A stretch of DNA of 64,000 nucleotides from Desulfacinum sp. (GCA_014359885.1 JACIYN010000006.1:1-64000); one strand, 5' to 3'. Positions 24,572 through 34,481 are shown, numbered from the stretch's first letter. Made by a program: numbers and translations. Notes: generated by a model from the sequence alone, not told the origin.

Positions 24572-27280
24572 ATGGGATTGCGGAACCTCGAGCGGATTTT
24601 CAAGCCCGGGTCGGTGGCGGTGGTCGGTGCCAGTGAACGGGGAGACAGCGTCGGTGCAGCGGTGATGCGCAACCTGGTGGAGGGGGGATACGCCGGGGCG
24701 ATCCATCCCGTCAACCCCAAACGGAAAACGATCCGGGGCCTGGAGGCATGGCCCACCCTCGGCCGGGTGCCCGGCCCGGTGGATCTGGCCGTGGTGGCCA
24801 CCCCCATCAACACCGTTCCCGCCATCATCCGCGAATGCGCGGCCAAGGGAGTGGGCGGTGCGGTGGTCCTTTCCGCCGGCGGAAAGGAAACGGGGGAAGA
24901 AGGGCGTCGCATCGAAGAGGCCATCCGCCTGGAGGCGGCGCAGGCCGGGGTGCGCATCATCGGTCCCAACTGCCTGGGAATCATCTGCCCCGGAGAACAC
25001 CTGAACGCCAGCTTTGCCGCGCACATGCCCAAACCGGGGCGGCTGGCCTTCATCTCCCAAAGCGGGGCCTTGTGCACGGCCATCCTGGACCTGTCCCTCA
25101 AGGAGGGCATCGGGTTCAGCCATTTCGTGAGCATCGGGTCCATGCTGGACGTGGATTTCGCGGACCTCATCGATTTCTTGGGCAACGAGCCCCGCGTCAC
25201 CAGCATCCTGCTCTACGTGGAAAGCATCCCCCACATGCGCCGCTTCATGAGCGCGGCGCGGGCGGTTTCCCGCATCAAGCCCATCGTGGTGCTCAAGTCG
25301 GGCCGGAGCCCCGCCGGGGCCCGCGCGGCGTCCTCGCACACGGGGGCCATGGCGGGCGAAGACGTCCTGTACGACGCGGCCTTCAAGAGGGCGGGGGTGG
25401 TTCGGGTGCGCACCATCGGCGAGCTGTTCGACTGTGCGGAGCTTCTGGCCAAGCAGCCGCGGCCGGAGGGACCCGGGTTGGCGATCATCACCAATGCCGG
25501 CGGTCCCGGCGTGATGGCCGCGGACGCCTTGGCGGACTACGGGTTGGAGCCCGTCGCCCTCTCGCAGGAGACCCTGACCAAGCTGGATGCCTTCCTTCCC
25601 GCCTTTTGGAGCCGCAACAATCCGGTGGATATCCTGGGCGACGCCTCTCCGGAACGCTACGCCCGGGCCCTGCAGGTGTGCATCCAGGCCCCGGAAGTGC
25701 ATGGAGTGCTCCTCATCCTGACCCCTCAGGCCATGACGGACCCCACCGCCGTGGCCCGGGAGGTGGCCCGAACGGCGATCCGCAGGCCCTGTCCCGTCCT
25801 GGCGTCCTGGATGGGCGGCGTGGACGTGGAGGAGGGGCGGAACGTCCTCAACCAGGCGGGCCTGCCCACCTACCCCACGCCCGAGGCGGCCATCCGGGCG
25901 TTCCTCTACCTGCACCAATACGAAGCCAACCTGAGGATGCTTCGGGAGATTCCCAAGCGCTTCCGCCAGGATCTCACCTTCGATATGGATCGGGCGCGGC
26001 AGATCATCCGAAAGGGACTGGCGCGCTCCAACGGGGTGCTCACCGAGGTGGAGTCCAAACAGCTTCTGGAAGCCTATGGCATCCCCGTGGTGGCCACCCG
26101 GCTGGCTTCCCACGAGGACCATGCCGTTTCCCTGGCGCTGGAGCTGGGCTTTCCGGTGGCCATGAAGATCTGTTCGCCGGACATCCTCCACAAGACGGAA
26201 GCGGGCGGCGTGCGCCTCAATCTCCACAACGAGGCCGATGTCCGGAGCGCCTTCCGGGCACTCCTGCAGAGCGCACGGGCCTACATGCCCTCGGCGGACA
26301 TCCACGGCGTGGCCGTGCAACCCATGGTGCGCGGCGGCCAGGTGGAGATCATCGTGGGCGCCAAGAAGGATGACCAGTTCGGGCCCGCCCTTCTCTTCGG
26401 CATGGGGGGAATCCTGGCCGAGATCCTGAAGGACCGGGCCGTGGGCCTGCCGCCCCTGAACCGGGCCCTGGCCCGACAGCTCATGGAAAACACCAAGGTC
26501 CACCGCGTGCTGCAGGGTTACCGAAGGATGCCCCCTGCGGACATGGAGGCCATGGAGGAGCTCCTGATCCGCTTGAGCCAGCTCGTGACCGATTTTCCGG
26601 AAATCATGGAATTGGACATGAACCCGGTGGTCCTTTTCCAGGCAAAGCCCTGGGCGGTGGACGCCCGGGTCCTGGTCCGGGAGAGCCGCGTCCCGGCCCC
26701 CATGCACCTCATCATCAGCCCCTACCCGGCCGCCTATGAGCTGCACACCGTGACGTCGGGAGGGCTTTCCGTCTTCACCCGTCCCATCCGTCCGGAAGAC
26801 GCCCCGCTCCTGGTGGATCTGTTCCACGTTCTGTCTCCCACCAGCATCTACTACCGCTTTTTCAGCCCCATCAAGGAGCTTTCGGAAGACATGCTGGCGC
26901 GGTTCACCCAGATCGACTACGACCGCGAGATCGCCCTGGTGGCCCTGGAGGAGGGGGCCGGGGACGGCGAGAGGATGTTGGGGGTGGCGCGAGTCATCTC
27001 CGATCCCGACGGAAAGCGGGCGGAGTTTGCGGTTCTGGTGGGCGATCCCTGGCACGGCAAGGGCGTGGGCGCGCTCCTGCTGGAACGGTGCCTGCGCATC
27101 GCCAAGGAAAGGGGCATCCAAACGGTTTACGGGACGGTACTTCGAGAAAACACGCAGATGCTGGCGCTGGGGCGCAAACTGGGTTTCGCCGTTTGCAGCG
27201 TGCCGGAAACCAACGAATGCGAGTTGACCATCGATTTAACCAAGGTGGACTTCGGGAATCACGAATCCGGGAGAACCTGA
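24572..27280 (+). CDS. ADP-forming acyl-CoA synthetase fused to a GNAT acetyltransferase
   Basis: A 902-residue protein: CoA-binding Rossmann domain (about 5-130; VAVVGASERGDSVG), succinyl-CoA-ligase-like domains (140-460), ATP-grasp beta domain (about 475-700; KICSPDILHKTEAGGV), and a C-terminal GNAT domain (about 735-895; HGKGVGALLLERCLR). The phosphohistidine of the ADP-forming family appears conserved (His256 in SSHTGAMAGE), unlike Pat/YfiQ-type enzymes where it is lost. It may therefore make ATP from acyl-CoA and also acetylate proteins. ATG 24572 follows AAGGAGG. It is flanked by Usp genes. Confidence 0.9.
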   Translation: MGLRNLERIFKPGSVAVVGASERGDSVGAAVMRNLVEGGYAGAIHPVNPKRKTIRGLEAWPTLGRVPGPVDLAVVATPINTVPAIIRECAAKGVGGAVVLSAGGKETGEEGRRIEEAIRLEAAQAGVRIIGPNCLGIICPGEHLNASFAAHMPKPGRLAFISQSGALCTAILDLSLKEGIGFSHFVSIGSMLDVDFADLIDFLGNEPRVTSILLYVESIPHMRRFMSAARAVSRIKPIVVLKSGRSPAGARAASSHTGAMAGEDVLYDAAFKRAGVVRVRTIGELFDCAELLAKQPRPEGPGLAIITNAGGPGVMAADALADYGLEPVALSQETLTKLDAFLPAFWSRNNPVDILGDASPERYARALQVCIQAPEVHGVLLILTPQAMTDPTAVAREVARTAIRRPCPVLASWMGGVDVEEGRNVLNQAGLPTYPTPEAAIRAFLYLHQYEANLRMLREIPKRFRQDLTFDMDRARQIIRKGLARSNGVLTEVESKQLLEAYGIPVVATRLASHEDHAVSLALELGFPVAMKICSPDILHKTEAGGVRLNLHNEADVRSAFRALLQSARAYMPSADIHGVAVQPMVRGGQVEIIVGAKKDDQFGPALLFGMGGILAEILKDRAVGLPPLNRALARQLMENTKVHRVLQGYRRMPPADMEAMEELLIRLSQLVTDFPEIMELDMNPVVLFQAKPWAVDARVLVRESRVPAPMHLIISPYPAAYELHTVTSGGLSVFTRPIRPEDAPLLVDLFHVLSPTSIYYRFFSPIKELSEDMLARFTQIDYDREIALVALEEGAGDGERMLGVARVISDPDGKRAEFAVLVGDPWHGKGVGALLLERCLRIAKERGIQTVYGTVLRENTQMLALGRKLGFAVCSVPETNECELTIDLTKVDFGNHESGRT

Positions 27281-27391
27281 GGAGCGCAGCACCTGCGGGA
27301 AGAGGCGGTTCTTCCCGCACACGGAAAGGACGTCGGGAGCCGGCGCAGCGGGCCCCAAGCGGGGAACCCGCGCCGGCAAGGAGGGGCAGAG

Positions 27392-28348
27392 ATGGAAAAG
27401 AAGAGGATTTTGGCGGCGGTGGACGGATCTCCATGGTCGCACCTGGTGGTTCAGTACGTGGCCCAGATGGTCGATCCCGGGATCCTGGAAATCGTTCTCT
27501 TTCACGTGAGTTCGCCCATTCCGGAGAGTTATTGGGATCTGGAGAGGAACCCTGCGTTCCGGAGCCGCCTGGCGCCGGTGGCCGCTTGGGAAATGGCCCA
27601 GAAAAAGGCGGTGGAGGACTTCATGGGAGCGGCCACGGCCTCCCTGAAACGGGCGGGGGTGCCGGAGGAGGCCGTTCGGGTCGTGATCAAGCAGCGGGAA
27701 GTGGGCATCGCCCGGGACATCGCCTTCGAGGCCCACAAGGGCTACGACGCCGTGGTGGTGGGGCGCCGGGGCGTGAGCGATGTCAAAGATCTGATCCTGG
27801 GAAGCGTGGCCACCAAGCTGCTGGGCCGGGTGGTGGACGTGCCCCTCTGGATCGTGGGAGAGACCGTGAGTCCCGACGGGGTCCTGGTGGCCATGGACGC
27901 CTCCGACGAGGCCCTCAAGGCGGTGGGTTTCACGGCGTCCATGGTGGGGCGGAAACCCAGGCGGGTCCTGCTGCTCCACGTCATCCGCGGCATGGATCCG
28001 GGGGCCCAGAGTGTTCTGCGGTTCTTCGCCCCCGAAGAACAACGGGACTGGTTGCAGAAGTCGGAAGCGGAACTGGAACGGGCGGTGGCCCATATGGACG
28101 CCGTGTTCGAGAGGGCCTTCACGGTTCTGGAAGCGGAAGGAGTGCCCCGGCACCTGATCGAGACGAAAGTGATCACGGGCGCCACCAGCCGGGCGGGCGC
28201 CATCGTACAGGAGGCCCGGGCAGGCCATTACGGGACCGTGGTGGTGGGCCGGCGGGGCTTGAGTCGCGTGGAGGAATTCTTCATGGGCCGGGTGAGCAAC
28301 AAGGTGGTCCAGCTGGCCAAGGACCGCACCGTTTGGGTGGTGAACTGA
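27392..28348 (+). CDS. Tandem universal stress protein
   Basis: A 318-residue protein with two Usp domains (about 1-155 and 160-318). The first has the intact nucleotide motif GRRGVSDVKDLILGS. In the second, GRRGLSRVEEFFMGRV, the final GS/GT is GR, so ATP binding there may be lost. ATG 27392 has an AAGGAGG site. It lies 111 bases after the acyl-CoA synthetase gene and before another tandem Usp. Confidence 0.9.
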   Translation: MEKKRILAAVDGSPWSHLVVQYVAQMVDPGILEIVLFHVSSPIPESYWDLERNPAFRSRLAPVAAWEMAQKKAVEDFMGAATASLKRAGVPEEAVRVVIKQREVGIARDIAFEAHKGYDAVVVGRRGVSDVKDLILGSVATKLLGRVVDVPLWIVGETVSPDGVLVAMDASDEALKAVGFTASMVGRKPRRVLLLHVIRGMDPGAQSVLRFFAPEEQRDWLQKSEAELERAVAHMDAVFERAFTVLEAEGVPRHLIETKVITGATSRAGAIVQEARAGHYGTVVVGRRGLSRVEEFFMGRVSNKVVQLAKDRTVWVVN

Positions 28349-28387
28349 CGAGGGCTGGTGCTCCCTCGCAAACCTAGTGACAGTTTA

Positions 28388-28479
28388 TTGAAAACGCGAA
28401 CTTGTCCTGTTCGCGCTCCCTGTAGGGGCGAATAATCATTCGCCCCTACAGGGACCTGTTTTCCAAAGGCGCGGTTCAT
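28388..28479. repeat. Repeat A copy 2
   Basis: Core palindrome at 28420-28451; the outer arms are more diverged (TTGAAAACGC ... GCGGTTCAT). It lies between the two tandem Usp genes. Confidence 0.85.
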
Positions 28480-28527
28480 CCTTCGTCTTCACGGCCCGTC
28501 CGTGGTGGGGGTAGGGAGGTGGATGCC

Positions 28528-29499
28528 ATGAGTGGAACCGTTCTTGTCGCCGTGGATGCGTCCAAACAGAGTCTGAACGCCGCCGCCTTGGCGGCCCGGC
28601 TCATGAGTCGTCAACGGGACCAGCGAGTCGTGCTCGTCCACTGTCTGTCCCAGGAACTGCTTTCCGCCATGCAGAAGGCGGTGAGCAGCGGGGTCATCGA
28701 ATGGCAGGAAATCGAAAAACGCCAAGTCCGGATGGCGGAAGAACTTCTGGAGAAGGCCCAAAAGTTCTTCGAGGACCTGGGGGTGGACCGGGACCGGGTG
28801 GAGCTGTCCGTTCAGACGGACGGAGAAAGCCCGGCCCGCACCCTGGTTCGAATGGCCGAGAGCCTGGGTTGCCACAGTCTCTTCCTGGGCCGGCGGGGGC
28901 TTTCCCCCATGAGACGCCTGCTGCTGGGCAGCACCTCCGACAAGGTGGCCCAATACGCCGTGGGGCGAACGGTCTGGGTGGTGGACGCCCCGCTGGAGGA
29001 ACCCCGGGAGGTCCTGGTGGCCGTGGATTACCGGGAGGAATCGGAAGCGATCATCGACTACACGGCCCGGTTCCTGGCCCCGGTCCCGGGACTGAGATTC
29101 ACCTTCCTGCACCTCATCCCCCAGATCCCTCCCGCACTCTGGGACGACGGCCGGATTCTCAGTTCCCACGAACGGGAGGAGCGTCTTGTCAAGGTCGAGC
29201 GCTGGATCGAAGAGTGCCGCCGGGCCGTGGACGGATATTTCGAAAAAGCCCGGGCGCTGCTGAAGGAAAAGGGCGTTCCGGACGACCACGTCAAGACCCT
29301 GGCCCGCCCCATTCGGGAAGGGATCGCGCGGGACATCGTCCGTTGGATACGGGAAAAACAGGTGGATGTGGCGGTCCTGGGAAAGAAGAGCCTGGGCAAG
29401 GGCAAGCCGTTTCTCCTCGGCAGCCATGCCAACAAGATTCTGCACCATGCCGGAGGTGCGGCCCTGTGCCTGGTGGGCCACATGCCGGAAGAGGGCTGA
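28528..29499 (+). CDS. Tandem universal stress protein
   Basis: A 323-residue protein with two Usp domains (about 1-155 and 158-323). Domain 1 keeps GRRGLSPMRRLLLGS; domain 2 has GKKSLGKGKPFLLGS with the second Gly replaced by Ser. I start at the ATG at 28528 because GGGAGG lies 8 bases upstream; the GTG at 28519 overlaps that site. It is convergent with the hybrid kinase at 29546. Confidence 0.9.
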   Translation: MSGTVLVAVDASKQSLNAAALAARLMSRQRDQRVVLVHCLSQELLSAMQKAVSSGVIEWQEIEKRQVRMAEELLEKAQKFFEDLGVDRDRVELSVQTDGESPARTLVRMAESLGCHSLFLGRRGLSPMRRLLLGSTSDKVAQYAVGRTVWVVDAPLEEPREVLVAVDYREESEAIIDYTARFLAPVPGLRFTFLHLIPQIPPALWDDGRILSSHEREERLVKVERWIEECRRAVDGYFEKARALLKEKGVPDDHVKTLARPIREGIARDIVRWIREKQVDVAVLGKKSLGKGKPFLLGSHANKILHHAGGAALCLVGHMPEEG

Positions 29500-29545
29500 G
29501 AAGGGAATTTTTCCCGCGGGGCATTGGGCGGGCTGCTCCGGCCCT

Positions 29546-32137
29546 TCAGACGGCGCGGGCGGAAAGCACCCGTTGCAGCTCCTGGGCCAGGTCCTCGATG
29601 CGGTAGGGCTTGGCCACCACGCCGCAGAAGCCGAACTCGTGGGGCTTGGCCATGATCGGATCGCTGGAGTAGCCGCTGGACACGATGGCCCGCACCCCGG
29701 GGTCCAGCTCGCGGAGCCTTTGCAGGGTGCGGCGCCCGCCCATGCCCCCGGGGATGGTGAGGTCCAGGATGACGGCATCGAAGGGATAGCCCGAAGCCAT
29801 GGCTTCCCGGTACAGGTCCACCGCCTCTTGGCCGTGGCGGGATGCGACGCATTCGAACCCCAGATGCTGCAGCATCTCCGAGAGGACCTCCAGGACCACG
29901 GAATCGTCATCCATGATGAGGATGCGACCCGACCCGGAGGTCATGGGTTCCTGAGCCGACGGGGTCTCCTCCATCACCTGCTCTTCCCTGGCCGGAAGGT
30001 AGACCGTGAACGTGGTTCCTTCGCCCGGAACGGATCGGACGGCAATGTGACCGCCGTGCTTCTTCACGATGGAATAGGCCGTGGCCAGGCCCAGCCCGCT
30101 GCCCTGGGCCTTGGTGGTGAAGTAGGGGTCGAAGATGGATTCCAGGTGCTCTTGGGGGATGCCGCATCCCGTGTCGCTCACCGAAAGGGCCACGTAGCGG
30201 CCGGGCGGGAGAGGGAGCGTGCCCGGATGGTCCAGGTTCCGGTTGGTCAGGCGGATGCGGATCTCGCCGCCTTCGTCCATGGCCTGGTGGGCGTTCAGGA
30301 CCAGATTCTGCACCACCTGGCTGATTTGTCCCGCATCGAATTCGGCCGTCCAGAGGTCCTCGTCCACGGCGAGTTGGTACCGGGTGGCCGTGCCCCGCAG
30401 GGTGAAGCGGGCGGAATCCTGGACCACGTCCTGGATGCGCCCCGTCTTCTTCACCGGGCTGCCGCCTTTGGAAAAGGTGAGAAGCTGCCGGGTCAGCTCC
30501 CGGGCCCGGGCGCAACCGCGCTCCAGCTCCTCCAGCCGGTTCTCCACGGGGGCCCCCACGGCCAACGATTGCTTGATCAGGGAGACGTGGCCCAGGATTC
30601 CCGTGAGGATGTTGTTGAAGTCATGGGCGATTCCGCCGGCCAGCACACCCAGGGACTCCAGCTTCTGAGCCCTCAGCCGCTCGGCTTCCGCGGCCTTGCG
30701 TTCCGAGATGTCGCGCACCACGCTCCACATGGAATCCGGACGTCCCGCCTCGTCCCTGTGAAGATAGAGGCGCACCTCCACGTCCAGGAGCGTTCCATCC
30801 TTTCGGCGGAGCTGCTTTTCGAAAAGATCCGAAAAACCGCGCTCCAGGACCTGCTCCCGGATGGTGCGCTCTATCGAATCGTGCCAGCGTTTGGGAGTGA
30901 CGTCCCGGCAGGAAAGGCCCACCACCTCTTCGGGACGGTCGTAGCCCAGCATCCCGGCGAAGGGTGTGTTGCATTCGATGATCGTTTGCCGGAGGTCCAG
31001 CCGGGCGTAGCCGTCCAGGCTCCTTTCATACAGTTCCCGGTAGCGCCGCTCCGAGGTTCTCAGCCGCGCTTGGGCCCGCTTGCGTTCCTGGAGTTCCGAC
31101 AGGAGCCTGCGGTTGGCTTGGGAAAGCTCCACCGTCTGCTGCTGAACGCGCTGCTCCAGAGCCTGGCGGGCCTCGAAGATCTCCCGGTCCAGGTCATGGC
31201 GGGCGATCATGGCCCCCATCATGTCGGCGGCGATCTTGAGAGCTTCGATCTCCGTTCGGCTCCAGACTCTTTCCTCCCGGCAGTCGTCGAATCCCATGAA
31301 CCCCCACCAGTCTCCGCTGACGAAGATGGGAGTCACCACGAGCGAAAGGATCCCCTGGGACTGGAGGATGTGCTGCTCGGAAGCCGGGAAATCGCGCACC
31401 CGGCCGTAGACGGCCTCTCCCCTTTCCATCAGATGCACCCACCGGGAAAAGCCGCCCTCATGCCAGGGAAAATTCTGGAGATCCGGATTGTGGATCTGCG
31501 GCTCGATGCCCGGCGCCGCCCATTCGTGGCGCTGGCTGGTGCAGAAGGTTCCATTTTCGTCCAGATGGTTTTGAAAGATGTAGACGCGGCTGACCTCAGC
31601 GGCCTCCCCCAGCCGTTGAAGGATGGATTCCATGGAAGCCCCCGAAGGGGATTCCCTCAGGAAATGTTGCGCCGTGAAGGCCACGGCCTCCAGGATGGCA
31701 TCCCTTTTCAGAAGGGCCTCTTCGGCGGCCTTCCGTTCCGTTATATCGAACAGGACGCCGTGGAAGCTGGTGGAGCCGTCCGGCTCCTGGGATACGGAGG
31801 CCTCGTCCCAGAACCAGCGGCTCTTCCCGTCGACCCCCACAAGCCGGTATTCGCATCGGATGGGACGCCCTTCGCTGCGGGCAAGGCGGCGAATTTCCAG
31901 CACCCGGTCCAGGTCGTCCGGGTGGATGCACCCTTCCAAAAAGTCCCGGCCGGAAGGCATCTCCCGGAAGCCGCAAGCCAGGAAGGATTCGGCCTGGGGA
32001 CTGACATAGAGGGTCCGGCCGGCTCCGCTTCCGCTTTCCCGGTAGATGATGGCCGGGACTTCTTCCACGATCTTCCGGTAGCCAGCATCATCCAACGGGC
32101 GTTGAGCCGCGGGTCGAAGGTCTTCGGGGTTGAGCAT
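29546..32137 (-). CDS. Hybrid sensor histidine kinase (PAS-GAF-PAS-HisKA-HATPase-REC)
   Basis: An 863-residue soluble kinase: PAS (about 15-150), GAF (about 165-320), coiled coil (325-365), second PAS (370-485), HisKA with His505 in GGIAHDFNNILTG, ATPase domain (NLVLNAHQAMDEGG, DTGCGIPQEHLESIFDPYFTTK, GSGLGLATA), and a C-terminal receiver with acceptor Asp792 in AVILDLTIPGGMGG. No transmembrane helix. The start at 32137 is the first ATG before the PAS domain; the longer reading contains no domain. It is a lone gene, so its partner is elsewhere. Confidence 0.9.
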   Translation of the reverse strand: MLNPEDLRPAAQRPLDDAGYRKIVEEVPAIIYRESGSGAGRTLYVSPQAESFLACGFREMPSGRDFLEGCIHPDDLDRVLEIRRLARSEGRPIRCEYRLVGVDGKSRWFWDEASVSQEPDGSTSFHGVLFDITERKAAEEALLKRDAILEAVAFTAQHFLRESPSGASMESILQRLGEAAEVSRVYIFQNHLDENGTFCTSQRHEWAAPGIEPQIHNPDLQNFPWHEGGFSRWVHLMERGEAVYGRVRDFPASEQHILQSQGILSLVVTPIFVSGDWWGFMGFDDCREERVWSRTEIEALKIAADMMGAMIARHDLDREIFEARQALEQRVQQQTVELSQANRRLLSELQERKRAQARLRTSERRYRELYERSLDGYARLDLRQTIIECNTPFAGMLGYDRPEEVVGLSCRDVTPKRWHDSIERTIREQVLERGFSDLFEKQLRRKDGTLLDVEVRLYLHRDEAGRPDSMWSVVRDISERKAAEAERLRAQKLESLGVLAGGIAHDFNNILTGILGHVSLIKQSLAVGAPVENRLEELERGCARARELTRQLLTFSKGGSPVKKTGRIQDVVQDSARFTLRGTATRYQLAVDEDLWTAEFDAGQISQVVQNLVLNAHQAMDEGGEIRIRLTNRNLDHPGTLPLPPGRYVALSVSDTGCGIPQEHLESIFDPYFTTKAQGSGLGLATAYSIVKKHGGHIAVRSVPGEGTTFTVYLPAREEQVMEETPSAQEPMTSGSGRILIMDDDSVVLEVLSEMLQHLGFECVASRHGQEAVDLYREAMASGYPFDAVILDLTIPGGMGGRRTLQRLRELDPGVRAIVSSGYSSDPIMAKPHEFGFCGVVAKPYRIEDLAQELQRVLSARAV

Positions 32138-32670
32138 GGGGGTTCTTTCTCCCAATGGGCCTCGGTATACCTTTATGGGATTCGAGGCATTCCATAGGTG
32201 TAGAGATGGTGCGAAGAGGACGTGATGGCGTTTTGGGTCGTCTCCATGATCGCACTCATGGCGAGGCCCGCCACCCTGCACGGATGAAAGGGCCTGCACC
32301 GAGGCCCTGTCCACCCTGTGGGAACGTCGCGAGGCGCGATGAGCCGAGCCGGCTACACCCGCATGGAACGGCCGGCCACCCGTTTCGCGGCTTTCGCCGC
32401 TCCCAAATCGCGTTCATGCCCGTGGCCGTCCATTCGCGTTCCTTGACCGTTTTCTTTCATATCAAGCACATATAGTTTTTCCGCACCAGTCCAAAATGTC
32501 AATAACAATTGTGATAATAGGGTCGGATACCAAGGAGTTACCTTTCGTGAACCCGGCAAGAATCCGGCATCTGGACTCGTGAAAAATTTCAAGCATTCAG
32601 CGCAAGATGCCGATAAAATCCCAATGGTTCCTGTAACGATGAAGGCCGAAACCCGAAAGCGGGAGCGCCC
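32138..32670. other. 533-bp divergent intergenic region, mixed repeats and AT-rich segment
   Basis: No gene is supported. Around 32270-32410 lie GC-rich repeat remnants (CCGCCACCCTGCACGGATGA and TTCGCGGCTTTCGCCGCTCC, shared with other gaps). 32455-32540 is the most AT-rich stretch of the area (TTGTGATAAT, TTGACATTTTGG on the minus strand) and is the best place for promoters of the kinase and the DHH-CBS gene, but no confident box pair was found. Confidence 0.5.
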
Positions 32671-33963
32671 ATGGAGATCATCACGACGCACAAGAACGTG
32701 GACTTCGACGCCCTGGCATCGGTGGTGGCGGCCCAGAAGCTCTATCCTCGGGCCCGCATCGTGCTCCCCCGATCCATCAACGCCAACGTGAAAGCCTTCC
32801 TTTCCATCCACAAGGACCTTTTCCAGGTCCTGTCGCCTTTGGAAGTGCCCCACGACGCCGTGAAACGGCTCATCGTGGTGGACGCCAAGCGCTGGGACCG
32901 TCTGGACTGCCTGGACCCCCTTCGCCACCGGCCGGATCTGGAGGTGCACGTGTGGGACCACCACCCGGGAGAGGGCGACATCGAGGCCCGCGAGTTTCGC
33001 TGGAACGAGACGGGGGCGGCGGTGACCCTGCTGGTGGAGGAGCTGGCGGAACGGGGGACCCCCCTGGATCCGGTGCAGGCCACGCTCTTTCTGGCGGGCA
33101 TCCACGAGGACACGGGGCACCTCACCTTTCCCTGCACCCGGCCGCGGGACGCCCGTGCGGCGGCCTTCCTGCTGGAAAAGAATGCCGATCTCCACGTGAT
33201 CCAGACGGCGCTGCGGCCCGGCTACGGCCCTCAGCACAAGGCCATCCTGACCCGCTTGCTGGAAACGGTGGTGCGGGAAAAGATCTCCGGCCACGTGATC
33301 TGCTTCGCCCGGGCGGATGTGAGTGGCTACGTGCCGGACCTGGCGTCCGTGGTCACCATGCTCCGGGACGTGCTCAGCTGCGATGCGGTCTTCGGCCTCT
33401 TCTGGGACGAGCGGCGCAACCAGACCATCGTCATCGGCCGAAGCGGCGCGGACACCCTGGATCTGGCCCAGGTGCTCCGGACCATGGGAGGCGGCGGCCG
33501 GCCCGAGGCCGCATCCGCCGTGGTCAAGGCCGCCAGGCCCGACGGGGTGGAAACCTGGCTCCGCGAGATCCTCAGCCAGAACGGCAACGGCTCGGTCAAG
33601 ATCTTCGATCTCATGTCCTTTCCCGTCTTCGTGGTGGGACCCGAAGAGACCGCGGAAGCCGTGCATGAAGAGCTCCGTCGGCGGGGCCACACCGGGGCGC
33701 CCGTGGTGGAGGGCGAACGCCTGGTGGGCGTCATCTCCATCCGGGACCTGGTCAAGCTCACCCGCCCCACCCAGCGTACGGCTCCGGTGAAGGCCTACAT
33801 GAAAAGGGAGGTGCTGACCATCAGCCCCCAGTGCACCGTCACGGAAGCGCTGCGCCTCATGGTCAAACACGACATCGGCCGCCTTCCGGTCCTGGAAGAC
33901 GGCCGCCTGGTGGGCATCGTCACCCGATCCGATCTGATGCTCTACTACTACAATCTGATCTAG
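32671..33963 (+). CDS. DHH/DHHA1 phosphoesterase with two CBS domains
   Basis: A 430-residue protein: DHH domain (about 1-140; THKNVDFDALAS, VVDAKRWD, VWDHHPGEGD), DHHA1 substrate domain (about 200-310; RTMGGGGRPEAASAVVK, the GGGR-type motif), then two CBS motifs (about 315-430). This is the architecture of the N-terminal half of long A-adding tRNA nucleotidyltransferases, but the poly(A) polymerase domain is missing; the gene ends cleanly after the second CBS. It may be a nucleotide or oligonucleotide phosphodiesterase controlled by adenylates. Confidence 0.85.
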   Translation: MEIITTHKNVDFDALASVVAAQKLYPRARIVLPRSINANVKAFLSIHKDLFQVLSPLEVPHDAVKRLIVVDAKRWDRLDCLDPLRHRPDLEVHVWDHHPGEGDIEAREFRWNETGAAVTLLVEELAERGTPLDPVQATLFLAGIHEDTGHLTFPCTRPRDARAAAFLLEKNADLHVIQTALRPGYGPQHKAILTRLLETVVREKISGHVICFARADVSGYVPDLASVVTMLRDVLSCDAVFGLFWDERRNQTIVIGRSGADTLDLAQVLRTMGGGGRPEAASAVVKAARPDGVETWLREILSQNGNGSVKIFDLMSFPVFVVGPEETAEAVHEELRRRGHTGAPVVEGERLVGVISIRDLVKLTRPTQRTAPVKAYMKREVLTISPQCTVTEALRLMVKHDIGRLPVLEDGRLVGIVTRSDLMLYYYNLI

Positions 33964-34025
33964 AAAACGGACCTCATTGGTGATCCCGGCCAAAGCGGGG
34001 ATCCATGCGGACAAAGGCAGCGGTC

Positions 34026-34481
34026 TCAGAACTTCACGGTCTTGATGATCGACTCGTATTCCTGGACCTCCTCCGGGGTGAGTTCGCGCCGGAGGAGTTT
34101 CCTGTTCACCAGGATCGGGCACTTTTCGTGCAACGCCAGGGCCACGGCATCGCTGGGGCGGCTGTCGAAGACCACCTCCTCCCCGCTGATCTCGGCCACG
34201 ATCCGCGCATAGTAGGTGTTCTCCTTCATGGTGTAGATCTCCACCCGAAGGAACCGCACCCCGGCCCGCTCCAGGATCGTGAGATAGGTGTCGTGGGTCA
34301 GGGGACGCTTGGGCTCCACGAACCCCTTTTCCTTGGCGATGGCCGTGATCTCGCTGTCCCCCACGAACATGAGGAAGTACTGGCCGGCGTCCTCCGATTC
34401 CTTCAGGATCACCATGTTGCCCTGCTGCCGGTCCGTCTTGATGTAGACCTCGTTGGCCACTATGAAATCACTGTTTTCCAT
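34026..34481 (-). CDS. Bifunctional nuclease family protein (DUF151)
   Basis: A 151-residue protein of the BFN/DUF151 family. ARIVAEISGEEVVFDSRPSDAVALALHEKCPIL is split over residues about 92-124 and contains the DSRPSDA(V/I)ALAL signature. Members are proposed nucleases or regulators. ATG 34481 has GGAGGTGG upstream. The heptamer array at 34557 lies just upstream of the gene. Confidence 0.88.
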   Translation of the reverse strand: MENSDFIVANEVYIKTDRQQGNMVILKESEDAGQYFLMFVGDSEITAIAKEKGFVEPKRPLTHDTYLTILERAGVRFLRVEIYTMKENTYYARIVAEISGEEVVFDSRPSDAVALALHEKCPILVNRKLLRRELTPEEVQEYESIIKTVKF

